64,000 bases of DNA from Micromonospora lupini (GCF_026342015.1 NZ_JAPENL010000001.1:124001-188000), one strand, 5' to 3'. Shown: positions 50,642 to 60,332, counted from the first letter of the stretch. Translations and numbers: made by a program. Notes: generated from the sequence alone by a model not told the origin.

Positions 50642-52102
50642 TCACCAGGCGCAGGGCGCGTAGTCCTTCAGGAAGCAGCCGTACAGGTCCTCGCCCAGCT
50701 CGCCGCGGACGATCGGGTCGTACACCCGGGCCGCGCCGTCGACGAGGTCCAGCGGGGCGTGGAACCCCTCGTCGGCCAGCCGCATCTTCGTCGGGTGGGG
50801 TCGCTCGTCGGTGATCCAACCGGTGTCGACGCTCGTCATCAGGATGCCGTCGGTAAGCATCTCCTGGGCACTGGTGCGGGTGAGCATGTTCAGGGCGGCC
50901 TTGGCCATGTTGGTGTGCGGGTGCCCGGGGCCCTTGTAGCCACGGCCGAACTGGCCCTCCATCGCCGAGACGTTGACCACGTACTTGCGCCGGGCCGACG
51001 CGGCGGCCATCGCCTGTCGTAGCCGACTGACCAGTACGAACGGCGCGGTGACGTTGCACAGCTGCACTTCGAGCAGCTCGACCGGGTCGACCTCCTGCAC
51101 CCGCTGGACCCAGCTGTTGACCGAGTCGAGGTCCGGTACCAGGCCGCCGGCGTCGATGGCGGTGGACGCGGCGATCCGCTCCGGCGAGGCGGAGCCGCTC
51201 GTCAACGCCAACGCGGTGAGCGCGTGCGGGGTGAGCGCTGTCGACTCCGTGCCGGCGGTCAGGCTCCCCGCCGGGCCACCCGGGCCGGTCGGCTTGGCGA
51301 ACGTGATCAGCTCCGGCAGGGGACCGTCCGGCAGCGCCGCGGCCTCCGCGGCGACGAGTTGGGCGTACGCCCCGGGCGAGCGGCGGACGGTCTGCGCCGC
51401 GTTGTTGATCAGGATGTCGAGGGGGCCCTGGCTGCTGACCGAGTCGGCGAGGGCGATCACCTGGGCGGGGTCGCGCAGGTCGATCCCGACGATCCGCAGG
51501 CGGTGCAGCCAGTCCCCGCTGTCGGGCATCGCGGCGAAGCGGCGTACCGCGTCGTGTGGGAACCGCGTGGTCACCGTCGTGTGCGCGCCGTCGCGCAGCA
51601 GCCGCAGCGCGATGTACATGCCGATCTTGGCCCGGCCGCCGGTGAGCAGCGCGCGCCGGCCGGTCAGGTCGGTACGGGCGTCGCGGCGCTCCCGGTTCAG
51701 CGCGGCGCAGGACGGGCAGAGCTGGTGGTAGAAGGCGTCCACCTCGCGGTAGCGCTGCTTGCAGATGTAGCAGCCGCGCGGGTTGTGCAGGAATCCCGCA
51801 GTCGTGCCGGCGGTGGGGGAGGCGAGGGGGATGCCCTGGGTCTCGTCGTCGATCCGGCCGGGCGCCCCGGTGGCAGTGGCCTCCGTCACCGCCCGGTCTG
51901 CCGCGAGGACGGCGTCGCGACGCTCCTCGCGTCGCCGCTGCTTGATCACCTTGTAGAGCTTCGCGGTGGCCCGCTGCACCCGCACCACGTCCGGGTGGTC
52001 GGAGGGAAGGGCCTCCAACGCCTCGAAGACGCTGAGACAGGTCTCCAGCCGGTTCCGGTCAATACCGTCCTGACCGTTTTGGGCAATCTTGTCCACTGTC
52101 AT
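50642..52102 (-). CDS. atypical SDR protein with CxxC zinc motif
   Basis: 486 residues. An alpha-helical, charged N-terminal region (1-115) leads to GCYICKQRYREVDAFYHQLC-PSC, a two-CxxC zinc-binding motif, then an SDR Rossmann domain (LLTGGRAKIG, NNAAQ). The usual YxxxK is replaced by TNMAK in HPHTNMAKAALNML, so the catalytic tyrosine is missing while the lysine and a VSAMEG serine remain. The family is widespread but has no assigned reaction. ATG at 52102 is chosen; the frame upstream is low-complexity. It probably forms an operon with the UPF0303 gene. Confidence 0.88.
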   Translation of the reverse strand: MTVDKIAQNGQDGIDRNRLETCLSVFEALEALPSDHPDVVRVQRATAKLYKVIKQRRREERRDAVLAADRAVTEATATGAPGRIDDETQGIPLASPTAGTTAGFLHNPRGCYICKQRYREVDAFYHQLCPSCAALNRERRDARTDLTGRRALLTGGRAKIGMYIALRLLRDGAHTTVTTRFPHDAVRRFAAMPDSGDWLHRLRIVGIDLRDPAQVIALADSVSSQGPLDILINNAAQTVRRSPGAYAQLVAAEAAALPDGPLPELITFAKPTGPGGPAGSLTAGTESTALTPHALTALALTSGSASPERIAASTAIDAGGLVPDLDSVNSWVQRVQEVDPVELLEVQLCNVTAPFVLVSRLRQAMAAASARRKYVVNVSAMEGQFGRGYKGPGHPHTNMAKAALNMLTRTSAQEMLTDGILMTSVDTGWITDERPHPTKMRLADEGFHAPLDLVDGAARVYDPIVRGELGEDLYGCFLKDYAPCAW

Positions 52103-52284
52103 GCGTCGTTGTCTCGTCCCGTTTCCTGTGCCGGATTCTCCCCGGCCCACCCCAAGTCCGACCCGAAACTGTACGCACCACGCCGTCCCGGACGCATCCC
52201 CCGCCGCGTCGCCCACCCCCGACGACCCGCACGCCGTCGGACACCCTGCTCGGTGCCGTGGTCGGCGTGGGGGATGCTGGTGGC

Positions 52285-55200
52285 GTGCAGATCACGATCC
52301 TCGGCCCCCTCGCCGTCGACGGCCGGCCGGTCCGGGGCGAGCGGCTGGCGGCGGTGCTCCGCGCGCTCGTCGACGCGCGTGGCCGGGCGGTCTCCACAAG
52401 CCTGCTCGTGGACGCGGTGTGGGACGGGGCGCCGCCCGACGACGCGACAGGGGCCGTGCAGGCGCTCGTGTCCCGCGTACGCCGTCTCGGGCTGCCCGTG
52501 GTGGCCGTGCCGGGGGGTTACCGCCTGCCCGCCGACGAGGTCACCGTCGACGCCGTCGAGTCGCGGGAGCTCCTCGATCGGGGGCGTGCCGCCCTGCGGG
52601 CCGGCGACGCGCGGGCGGCCCGGGACTCGGCCGACCGGGCCCGTGCCCTGTTCCCCGAGGTCCCGGAGATCCTCACCATCGAGGACACCCGCCTGTTCAC
52701 CGAGGTCGCCGCGCTGCGCGCCGAGGCGGCGCTCGCCGGCGCGGGGCCGTACGACGAGGCCGACCTCCGCCGGCTCGCCGCGCGGACGCCTCCGGACGAG
52801 CCGTCCGCCGCCCTGCTCGTGCGGGTGCTCGCCGCGCAGGGGCGGGAGGCCGAGGCGTTGGAGGTGGTCGAGCGCCTCCGCGACGACCTGGCCGAGCGCT
52901 ACGGCACCGACCCGTCGCCCGTGATCACCCAGGTCCATCTGGCGCTGCTGCGTGGCGAGCTCACCGCGCCGGCCGCCGTCGCCCCACCCCGCCCGCCCGC
53001 GCGGATCGCCCTGCCCGCCGCGTGGCGCCGGCCGATGACAGCCCTCGTCGGCCGCGAGCGCGACGTCGAGGCCCTGGACGCGGCGCTCGACGAGTCGGCC
53101 CTCGTGACGATCGTGGCGTCCGGCGGCGCCGGCAAGACCCGCCTCGCGGCCGAGGTCACGCGGCGTACGGCGGCGGCCGGGCAGGCGGTACGCGTGGTGG
53201 AGCTGGCCGGTCTGCGCTCACCCGACGAGGTGCTGCCCACGGTGCTCGCGGCGCTCGGTGGCGCGGACACCTCGACGACGGGCGGCAACCTGGGCCTGGA
53301 ACGGCGGGTACTCAGCCCCGAGGAGCGGTTACAGGCCCTGGCGCCGGACCTCGACGGACTGGTCGTGCTCGACAACTGCGAACACGTCCTCGACGCGGTG
53401 GCAGCCGTCGTCGCCGACCTGCTCGCGGTGAGCGCCCCGGAGGTCGCGGTGCTCGCGACCAGCCGGGCGCCGCTGGGCCTGGCCGGTGAGTGGGTGCACC
53501 GGCTGACCGCCCTGCCGGACTCCGACGCGCTCGGTCTGATCGAGTCCCGCGCGCGGGCCGGTGGCGCGGTGCCGACCTGGGACACCACGCGGGCTCTCGC
53601 GCTGTGCAACAGGCTCGACAACCTGCCGCTGGCCCTCGAACTGGCCGCCGCGCGACTGCGGCACATGCCGATCGACGACGTGCTCGCCGGGCTGACCGAC
53701 AGGTTCGCGCTGCTCGACGACGCGCTGCGGGGCCTGCCGGAACGCCACGCGAGCCTGTGGGCGATGGTCGACTGGAGCCGCGAACTGCTCGCCCCCGACG
53801 ACCGCACGCTGCTCGCGCGGGTCGCGGTCATCCCCGCGCCGTTCACCGCGGATCTCGCCGCCGCGGTCGCGCAGACCCCTGACGTACGGCGGGGTCTGGC
53901 GCGGCTCGTCGAACAGTCCCTGCTGACCCTTGTCGAGGGGGACGGCCCGCCGCGCTACCGGATGCTGGAGACAGTCCGCGAGTACGGCGAGGCACGCCTG
54001 GACGCGTCCGGCGACCGGGCCGCGGCGATGGCCGGCCTGGTCGGCTGGGCCCGGGACGAGGCGGTCGGGCTCGCCGGTCGCCTTGTCGGCCCCGGCCAGG
54101 TCGAGGCGCTCGACCGCTGCGCCGCCGAGCAGGACAACCTGGTCGCCGGGATGCGGTGGGCCCTGGCGCAGGACGACGAGCCTGCCGTCATCGACGTCGC
54201 CACCGCGTTGCTGCACCTCTGGACGGTGCGTGGCCTGCACCTGGAGGTCCTCGTGTGGGCGCGCGGGCTGCTGCACGTCGACGAGCCGCAGCGGCGTCGA
54301 CGCTCGGCGATCCTGCGAGGCCGGGCCAGCGGCCGGCCGCTGCCGCACGCCGACCGGCTCGCCTGGACATGCCTGTTGATCAGCGTGAACAGTGGCATCA
54401 GCGCCGACCTGCGACCCGCCGTGCTCGGTCGACGTGCCCTGCGGACGCTGCTCGCGGAACGGCCCGCCGAGGTGTCGCCGCGGCTGACCGCGTTCGCTGT
54501 GGCGTTGCCCGGCTTCGACAAGTCCGACCTGGAGCAGAGCCTGAAGAGCGCGACCGAGATGATCGTGCATCCGGACCCGTACGTGCAGGCGCTCGGCCTG
54601 ATCGCGCGAGCGGCGGTACGGGAGAACGGCGGCCTGGCCGAGGCGTCGATCGACGACGCCGAGCAGGCGTACCACCGCTTCGAGGTCGCGGGCGACCACT
54701 GGGGCATGGCGATGGCCGCGGGCGCCGTCGGGCAGTTCCTGCTGCCCGGCCGGGAGGGGCGGTCGGCCGAGTGGCTGGCGCGCAGCGTCCGGCACATGGA
54801 GATGGTCGGCGCCCAGCAGGACGCGCGCTCGATCCGGGTGCGGCTGGACGTGCAGCTCGCCCTGACCGGCGACCCGGACGCGGAGCGGCGGCTCCGGGAG
54901 ACGGCGACACCGGGCCAGGCCGAGCAGATGGACGTCGCGCAGGCGCTTCTGGGCCTGGCGCACCTCGCCTGGCAGCGCGAACGCTACGACGAGGCGCTCA
55001 CCCACGCCGACGAGGTGAACCGTAGTCTCGCCGGCTGGACCGGCCCGCCACCGCAGCCGCGCGTGATGATCCGGGCCTCGGTGGCGGTCCTGTATCTGCG
55101 GGTGGCCGACGCGCGGGGGGTGTCGGGCGCCGACGCCGCAGCCCAGGCGGCCGCGTTGCTGGCGCTCGCCCGCGAGGACGCGTTCACCTCGAAGGACCTG

Positions 55201-55464
55201 CCGGTGATCGGGGCGTGGGCGTCGGGCGGCGCGGAACTCGCCGCGTACCGGCGCGACTTCGACGCCACCCGCGAACTGTCCGCGCTCGCGAAGCGGCTCG
55301 GGACGCACATGGAGCTGTTCTTCCCGACCGGGCGCAGCGAACGACTCGACGCCGCCCTCGGTGACGAGGAGCAGCGTGAGTCGTCGCTGGCGGCCTGGCG
55401 TGCCCGGCCGGTGGCCGCGGCCGTCACCCGGATCCGCGAGCTGATGGAGAACCTGCTCGCCTAG
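52285..55464 (+). CDS. SARP/AfsR-like regulator (wHTH-BTAD-NB-ARC-TPR)
   Basis: 1059 residues: an OmpR-like winged helix (1-85, ITILGPLAVDG...LLVDAVWDGAPP), a BTAD domain (about 90-230), an NTPase with Walker A SGGAGKT near 278-285 and LVVLDNCEHVLDA, LATSRAPLGLAGEW, then a long TPR-like C-terminus. This is the AfsR type of activator of secondary metabolism. It converges on the ABC exporter genes with a shared CTAG stop. The exporter promoter carries direct repeats with SARP-like spacing, so it probably controls them. GTG at 52285 fits the family N-terminus. Confidence 0.93.
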   Translation: MQITILGPLAVDGRPVRGERLAAVLRALVDARGRAVSTSLLVDAVWDGAPPDDATGAVQALVSRVRRLGLPVVAVPGGYRLPADEVTVDAVESRELLDRGRAALRAGDARAARDSADRARALFPEVPEILTIEDTRLFTEVAALRAEAALAGAGPYDEADLRRLAARTPPDEPSAALLVRVLAAQGREAEALEVVERLRDDLAERYGTDPSPVITQVHLALLRGELTAPAAVAPPRPPARIALPAAWRRPMTALVGRERDVEALDAALDESALVTIVASGGAGKTRLAAEVTRRTAAAGQAVRVVELAGLRSPDEVLPTVLAALGGADTSTTGGNLGLERRVLSPEERLQALAPDLDGLVVLDNCEHVLDAVAAVVADLLAVSAPEVAVLATSRAPLGLAGEWVHRLTALPDSDALGLIESRARAGGAVPTWDTTRALALCNRLDNLPLALELAAARLRHMPIDDVLAGLTDRFALLDDALRGLPERHASLWAMVDWSRELLAPDDRTLLARVAVIPAPFTADLAAAVAQTPDVRRGLARLVEQSLLTLVEGDGPPRYRMLETVREYGEARLDASGDRAAAMAGLVGWARDEAVGLAGRLVGPGQVEALDRCAAEQDNLVAGMRWALAQDDEPAVIDVATALLHLWTVRGLHLEVLVWARGLLHVDEPQRRRRSAILRGRASGRPLPHADRLAWTCLLISVNSGISADLRPAVLGRRALRTLLAERPAEVSPRLTAFAVALPGFDKSDLEQSLKSATEMIVHPDPYVQALGLIARAAVRENGGLAEASIDDAEQAYHRFEVAGDHWGMAMAAGAVGQFLLPGREGRSAEWLARSVRHMEMVGAQQDARSIRVRLDVQLALTGDPDAERRLRETATPGQAEQMDVAQALLGLAHLAWQRERYDEALTHADEVNRSLAGWTGPPPQPRVMIRASVAVLYLRVADARGVSGADAAAQAAALLALAREDAFTSKDLPVIGAWASGGAELAAYRRDFDATRELSALAKRLGTHMELFFPTGRSERLDAALGDEEQRESSLAAWRARPVAAAVTRIRELMENLLA

Positions 55465-56288
55465 ATCTTCTTGCGGTACGCGCGCAGCGCCAGCGGCATG
55501 AACACCGCCACGAAGCCTGCGCACCAGGCGAGGGTCCACCACACGTGCGAGTCGAGCGGGGTGCCGAGGAACAGTCCGCGTACCGACGCCACCAGGTGGG
55601 TCATCGGGTTGACGTCCACGAAGGCCTGCATCCAGCCGGGCAGGGTGTCCGCGCCGACGAACACATTTGACGCGAAGCTCAGCGGCATGATCAGCGCGAA
55701 CATCAGGCCCTGCACGGCGCCCGGGGTGCGCACCTTCATCGACACGTAGACCGGCAGCCAGCTCAGGCAGAGCGCGAACAGCACCGCGAGCAGGCATCCG
55801 GCGATCGCCCGGAACGGGTCGGTGTCGATCCGGAAGCCCATCAGGTAACCGATGGCGAGGGTCGAGACCGTGACGATCACGTACCGGACGACGTCGCCCA
55901 GGACCGCGCCGACCAGCGGTGCGGAGCGGGGGATCGGCAGCGACCGGAACCTGTCGAAGATGCCCTTGGCGATGTCGGTGTTGAGGTTGACGCCGATCGC
56001 GATGGCCCCGGTGGCGATGGTCTGCGCCAGGATTCCGGGCAGCAGGAACTGGAGGTAGTCGTGTGTGGATCCGGCGACCGCGCCGCCGAAGATGTAGACG
56101 AAGATGATGAGGAACAGCACCGGTTGCAGCGTGACGTCGATAAGTGCCTCGGGCGTCCGCCAGGTCTTGATGAGACTGCGCTTGGCGAGCGCCAGCGAGT
56201 GCCGCACGAGCCGGAACGGTCGCGGGTTGACAGTGGCCGTCGACAGGACGGGGTTCGTGGTGGGTGGTGTGCCGACCAGGGTGCTCAT
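55461..56288 (-). CDS. ABC-2 type transporter permease (DrrB-like)
   Basis: 275 residues with six hydrophobic helices. TLQPVLFLIIFVYIFGGAV, LLPGILAQTIATGAIAIGVNLNTDIAKGIFDRFRSLPIPRSAPL is the DrrB/ABC-2 permease signature with the conserved FDRFRSLPI loop. It forms the membrane channel of the exporter with the ATPase encoded just upstream (four-base overlap). Such pairs export polyketides or other hydrophobic compounds. Its TAG stop shares CTAG with the convergent SARP gene. Confidence 0.94.
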   Translation of the reverse strand: MSTLVGTPPTTNPVLSTATVNPRPFRLVRHSLALAKRSLIKTWRTPEALIDVTLQPVLFLIIFVYIFGGAVAGSTHDYLQFLLPGILAQTIATGAIAIGVNLNTDIAKGIFDRFRSLPIPRSAPLVGAVLGDVVRYVIVTVSTLAIGYLMGFRIDTDPFRAIAGCLLAVLFALCLSWLPVYVSMKVRTPGAVQGLMFALIMPLSFASNVFVGADTLPGWMQAFVDVNPMTHLVASVRGLFLGTPLDSHVWWTLAWCAGFVAVFMPLALRAYRKKI

Positions 56289-57265
56289 GCCGCTACCTCC
56301 ACGCGCGCGGTGGTGTCGTCCTCGGATGCCGTACGCCCGGTGAGGGTGAAGAACACCTCGTCGAGGCTCGGCAGGTGCAGGGAGAGTTCGGTGACGGAGA
56401 TGCCGGCGGAGGCGAACCGCGCGACGCTCTCGGTCAGGGCCGTGTCGTCGGTGACAGGCACCGCGAGCACGCCCTTGCGGATCTCGTCGGCCTGCGCGCC
56501 GGAGCCGACGTCGGACAGGATCGTCGCGATTCTCGGCAGGTCCGCGAGGTCGGACGGCCGGACCTCAAGCGTCTGCCCGCCGACCACCCGCTTGAGTCCT
56601 TCGGGCGTGTCGTGCGCGATGACCCGCCCGTGGTCGATCACCGTGATCGCGTCCGCGAGCGCGTCGGCCTCCTCCAGGTACTGGGTGGTGAGCAGCACCG
56701 TCGAGCCGTTGGTGACAAGCGACCGGACCACGTCCCACATGTCCTCGCGCTTGGCCGGGTCCAGCCCGGTCGTCGGCTCGTCGAGGAAGATCACGTCGGG
56801 GGAGCCGACGAGGCTGGCGGCCAGGTCCAGCCGCCGCCGCATACCCCCGGAGTAGGTCTTGGCCTGCCGGTTCGCGGCGTCGGTCAGGTCGAACCAGTCA
56901 AGCAGCTCGGCGGCCCGTCGCCGGGCGCCGGAGCGACCCAGCTCCAGCAGCGTGCCGAACAGCTCCAGGTTCTGCCGCCCGGTCAGGTCCTCGTCGACCG
57001 AGGCGTACTGGCCGGTGAGGCCGATGCTCTGCCGGACCCGCTCGGCGTCGCGGACGACGTCGAAGCCGCCGATGCGGGCGCTGCCGGCGTCCGGGGTGAG
57101 CAGCGTGGAGAGGATGCGGACGGCGGTGGTCTTGCCAGCGCCGTTGGGACCGAGCACGCCGAGCACGGTCCCCCGGGGTACGGCGAGGTCCACGCCCTGC
57201 AGCGCCCTCGTCTTCCCGAATGTCTTGACGAGGCCCTCGGCCTCGATCACCAGATCGGTTGTCAT
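56285..57265 (-). CDS. ABC-2 type transporter ATP-binding protein (DrrA-like)
   Basis: 326 residues: Walker [10 protein letters not shown], signature [12 protein letters not shown], Walker [14 protein letters not shown], the switch [11 protein letters not shown], and the DrrA-type C-terminal domain ([13 protein letters not shown]). It powers the exporter with the next gene. ATG at 57265 is chosen from conservation; the frame is open further upstream into a region of GACAC repeats that look regulatory. Confidence 0.95.
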   Translation of the reverse strand: MTTDLVIEAEGLVKTFGKTRALQGVDLAVPRGTVLGVLGPNGAGKTTAVRILSTLLTPDAGSARIGGFDVVRDAERVRQSIGLTGQYASVDEDLTGRQNLELFGTLLELGRSGARRRAAELLDWFDLTDAANRQAKTYSGGMRRRLDLAASLVGSPDVIFLDEPTTGLDPAKREDMWDVVRSLVTNGSTVLLTTQYLEEADALADAITVIDHGRVIAHDTPEGLKRVVGGQTLEVRPSDLADLPRIATILSDVGSGAQADEIRKGVLAVPVTDDTALTESVARFASAGISVTELSLHLPSLDEVFFTLTGRTASEDDTTARVEVAA

Positions 57266-57290
57266 GTCCCAGAGCGTGCGCCGGTCGCCT

Positions 57291-57339
57291 GACACCGCGC
57301 CGACACGCCGCCGACACCGCCGCCGACACCTGTCGACAC
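57291..57339 (-). promoter_or_regulatory. five GACAC/GTGTC direct repeats upstream of the exporter (putative SARP boxes)
   Basis: GACAC occurs at 57291, 57302, 57313, 57325 and 57335, a spacing of 11, 11, 12 and 10 bp, so all copies lie on one helix face. On the transcribed strand this reads as repeated GGTGTCG/CGTGTCG. SARP regulators bind direct heptamers at 11-bp intervals, and the SARP gene is next to the operon. The repeats lie 26-76 bases before the ATPase start. Confidence 0.6.
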
Positions 57340-57551
57340 CGGTGAGGGAGGGCTGCCGGGAGGGCGACCGGCGGCCGCCGGTTCGCGTTATGCTGGTCCC
57401 GGCAGAGCGCCTGCCCGCGCCCGATGTGGTGGCCCACGCCCGACCACATGCTGGGGCCAAGAGTCGCCGACTCCGCGCCGTCGCGTCGACCCTCGGTGTG
57501 CCCGTCACGCCGCCCGTTCGGTGCAGTGCGTGGGGCTGCCCCGGAGGCGCC

Positions 57552-58493
57552 ATGTCTGATCACCACCCCCGCCGCACCCCGACCCCGGGACGTGCCCGTC
57601 AGCGCGCCATCCGGGAGCAGGCGGCCCGCGCCGGCGTCGCCTACTCGGTGGCCGCCCGGCACCTCGAGTCGCTCGGTCTGCGACCCGGCGAGACCCTCGC
57701 CACGTACGGCCGGACGATCTATCCGATCGGCGTCGACAGCCACCGTCAACTGCTCGTCGAACGCCGCGAGCGGCGCTCGTTCGAGGAGCGGGTGACTGAC
57801 ACGCGGCGGGCCGCCGCCCTGCCGAACGGTCGTGCCCGCCACCTCGTCGACCGGTTTCCGCCCAGTCGGGGGCGTACGGGCGCCGGGGTGGGCCCGCTCT
57901 ACCACGGTGACGGTCGCGAGGAGCTGCTCGCGATGCTCTACCTCGTGGTGGCGGCCGAGTCACCGGGGCTGCTGCCCGAGGTGGGGGATCTGGTCTGGAT
58001 CGCGGAGCTGGGCGAGGACACCGCCCTCGACACGGCCTGCGCCGAGGTCGACCGGGAGGCCCGCCGCCTGCTCGACCGGGAGCCGGTGTCGCTCTGGTCG
58101 ATGATCGAGCAGGCGCTCATCCGGGCCGAGCGCGCCCCGGACTGGCCGGTTCGCGAGGAGGCGATCCGGCACGCGGCGCTCCTACGGGCGATGATGACCC
58201 CGCGGGTGGGACCCTCGGGCGAGCCGTACGTGGCGGAGTTGCCCGTCACAGGTGTCCGCCAGATCCTCGACGTGCTGCTCATCGTGGCCGACGACGGCCA
58301 TGCTCCGGGCACCCGGGTACGCCTGCTCGACCCGTCGAACGGTACGGGGACGGCCACCATCGTCGGCGCCCGCTGGGGTTCGTCAGGCCCGCCGGTGGGC
58401 TATCTCGTCTGGCCCGACGGTGCGAAGGCGCCGCTGGCGTCCCGCGCCGAGGAGCTGGTCGTCCTGGCTGCCCAGGAGGCCGTCCCACGGTGA
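57552..58493 (+). CDS. uncharacterised protein
   Basis: 313 residues; no family recognised. The N-terminal 70 residues are basic, with a possible helix-turn-helix-like stretch ([22 protein letters not shown]). The middle is an acidic helical region (residues about 120-215) with [22 protein letters not shown], and the end resembles a small beta-domain ([23 protein letters not shown]). No signal peptide or transmembrane helix. GGAGG lies just before the ATG. It is divergent from the exporter and could share the GACAC repeat region. Confidence 0.8.
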   Translation: MSDHHPRRTPTPGRARQRAIREQAARAGVAYSVAARHLESLGLRPGETLATYGRTIYPIGVDSHRQLLVERRERRSFEERVTDTRRAAALPNGRARHLVDRFPPSRGRTGAGVGPLYHGDGREELLAMLYLVVAAESPGLLPEVGDLVWIAELGEDTALDTACAEVDREARRLLDREPVSLWSMIEQALIRAERAPDWPVREEAIRHAALLRAMMTPRVGPSGEPYVAELPVTGVRQILDVLLIVADDGHAPGTRVRLLDPSNGTGTATIVGARWGSSGPPVGYLVWPDGAKAPLASRAEELVVLAAQEAVPR

Positions 58494-58533
58494 GGCCGGA
58501 CGTCGGGCGGCAGGGCGCACGCGCCCGGGACTT

Positions 58534-58560
58534 GAAATCCTACCTGTCTGATAGGAAAAT
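58534..58560 (+). promoter_or_regulatory. AAATCCTA-N9-TAGG dyad, copy 1
   Basis: AAATCCTA at 58535-58542 and TAGGAAAA at 58552-58559 form an AT-rich dyad ten bases ahead of a leader-peptide ORF. The same half-sites with the same 17-base phase occur at 60333-60357, before the second leader-bearing operon, which suggests a shared regulator or promoter type. Confidence 0.6.
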
Positions 58561-58566
58561 CGGTTC

Positions 58567-58659
58567 ATGCTGCTTGTTCGGCTGTTCACCTCCCGCCGAG
58601 TCGTCGACCTGATGAGGGTCGCCGCGCAGCTCTGTCCGACGGCGCCCAGCCCCGCCTGA
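58567..58659 (+). CDS. 30-residue leader peptide (cysteine/sulfur type)
   Basis: The short ORF MLLVRLFTSRRVVDLMRVAA-QLCPTAPSPA has the arginine...VDLxRVAxxLC pattern of small leader peptides found before actinobacterial sulfur-assimilation genes, where ribosome stalling at the cysteine codon is thought to attenuate transcription or translation. A CCCGC-CTGA-GCGGG hairpin (58651-58664) overlaps its stop codon, 40 bases before the flavin reductase gene. Assignment rests on pattern resemblance only. Confidence 0.6.
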   Translation: MLLVRLFTSRRVVDLMRVAAQLCPTAPSPA

Positions 58660-58704
58660 GCGGGCCGCCCCTGCCGCCTGGACCCATCCCTCGGGAGGAA
58701 CGCC

Positions 58705-59238
58705 ATGACCTCGTCCGCGGACGACGTGACCGATGCCGACGCCGATGCGCTGCGGACGTTGCTGCGCCACCAGGCCAGCACCGTCACGGTGGTCACCGCC
58801 CCCGGCTCGCCGCCGGTCGGCTTCACCGCGACCTCGTTCACCTCGGTGTCGCTGTCGCCACCGATCGTCTCGTTCTGCCTGAACCTCGGCTCGTCGAGTT
58901 GGCCGACGCTGGGGCGGGCCCGACACGTGGCGGTGCATCTGCTCGCCCACGGCCAGCACGAGTTGGCCCAGACCTTCGCCACCAGCGGCATCGACAGGTT
59001 CGCCGCGCCCACCCGGTGGCGGCCCGGCCCGCAGGGTGCGCCAATTCTCGACGGCACCCTGGCCTGGCTCCTGTGTCGGGTCGTCGACCGGGTGACGGTC
59101 GGCGACCACGTCGTGGTGCTGGCCGAGCCGGAACTGCTGCGGCACGCCGACGTGGGCTCGCCGTTGCTCTACCACCGAGGCCGTTACGCCGGTCTCGCGG
59201 ACGCTCCGGACGGGCCGGTCCGTCGGGCCGCCGCCTGA
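58705..59238 (+). CDS. flavin reductase-like FMN-binding protein
   Basis: 177 residues of the flavin-reductase split-barrel family: LRHQASTVTVVTAPG, VGFTATSFTSVSLSPPIVSFCLN and the LCRVVDRVTVGDHVVVL strand pattern. It would supply reduced FMN to a monooxygenase. With a sulfur-type leader in front, a role in sulfonate or organosulfur oxidation is possible, though no monooxygenase gene is adjacent in the window. GGGAGG precedes the ATG. Confidence 0.92.
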   Translation: MTSSADDVTDADADALRTLLRHQASTVTVVTAPGSPPVGFTATSFTSVSLSPPIVSFCLNLGSSSWPTLGRARHVAVHLLAHGQHELAQTFATSGIDRFAAPTRWRPGPQGAPILDGTLAWLLCRVVDRVTVGDHVVVLAEPELLRHADVGSPLLYHRGRYAGLADAPDGPVRRAAA

Positions 59239-59342
59239 CGGCTCACAACCTGACGGCCATCCCGGCCGACGCGGGGCGGTGACTGCCCCGACCGGCCGCG
59301 ACCTGACCGGAGCGCCGGCCCGCCACAATTCGGGAGGATGCC

Positions 59343-60251
59343 ATGCGTGCCATCGTCGCCGCACCGGATGCTGTCGACGGGTTCCGGGTGACGGAGGTTC
59401 CCGACCCGGCGCCCGGGCCGGGGCAGGTGCTCGTCGAGGTGCGGCACGCCGCCGTCAACGCCGGCGAGGTCCGCCACCTCGACGTCTGGCCGGCCGGCAG
59501 CGTGCTCGGCCACGACGCCGCCGGGCACGTGCTGCGCGGCGCCGAGGACGGCAGCGGCCCCCGGCCGGGTGACCGGGTGCTCGCCTTCGGGCAGGGGGCC
59601 TGGGCGCAGCGTGCGGTGTACGAGGTGGACAGTGTCGCGGTGGTTCCCCCGGCCGTCGACCTGGCCGAGGTGGCCGCGCTGCCGATGGTCGGCCTCACCG
59701 CGTTGCGCACGCTGCGGGCGTCCGGTCCGCTGCGCGGTCGCCGGGTGCTGGTCACCGGCGCGTCCGGGGGAGTGGGTCGGGTGGCGGTCCAACTCGCCCG
59801 GCACTTCGGCGCGTACGTGCTCGCGGTGGTCGGCTCGGCGGCGCGGGGCGAGGGACTGGCCGCGCTCGGCGCCGACGAGGTGATCGTCGGCCTCGATGGC
59901 GGCGTCGAGCATGTCGACGTGGTGCTGGAGACCGTGGGCGGCGCCCAGTTGGTGGCCGCGTGGGGTCTGCTGACGCCCGGTGGGGTGCTGCACAGCATCG
60001 GCTGGGCATCCGGTGCGCCTGCCGTCTTCCCGGTGAACTCGACCTTCGCCCCGGGCGTCGCGCGAACGCTGCGGTCCTTCGGCGACACGTCGTCGCCGGC
60101 GGCGGATCTGGCGCTGCTGGTGGACCTCGTGGCCCGGGGAGTGTTGCGGGCGCCGATCGGCTGGCGCGGATCGTGGCACCACCTCGGGGAGGCGGTCGGC
60201 GCGCTGCGGGAGCGTCGGGTGCCGGGGAAGATCCTGCTCGATCTGGACTGA
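59343..60251 (+). CDS. quinone oxidoreductase-type MDR dehydrogenase
   Basis: 302 residues of the medium-chain dehydrogenase/reductase superfamily, quinone oxidoreductase branch: an N-terminal GroES-like domain (VEVRHAAVNAGEVRHLD) and a Rossmann domain (RVLVTGASGGVGRVAVQLARHFG). Catalytic and structural zinc ligands are absent, as in zeta-crystallin-like enzymes. It reduces quinones or enones with NADPH. Separated by 104 bases from the flavin reductase gene and likely co-transcribed. Confidence 0.93.
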   Translation: MRAIVAAPDAVDGFRVTEVPDPAPGPGQVLVEVRHAAVNAGEVRHLDVWPAGSVLGHDAAGHVLRGAEDGSGPRPGDRVLAFGQGAWAQRAVYEVDSVAVVPPAVDLAEVAALPMVGLTALRTLRASGPLRGRRVLVTGASGGVGRVAVQLARHFGAYVLAVVGSAARGEGLAALGADEVIVGLDGGVEHVDVVLETVGGAQLVAAWGLLTPGGVLHSIGWASGAPAVFPVNSTFAPGVARTLRSFGDTSSPAADLALLVDLVARGVLRAPIGWRGSWHHLGEAVGALRERRVPGKILLDLD

Positions 60252-60332
60252 GCACGGCGTCGGGCGGCTGCCCGGTGGGCCGGTCCCGGCTCGCGTGCAC
60301 GTCCGGGCCGGACCACCGGACACAATCCCTTT

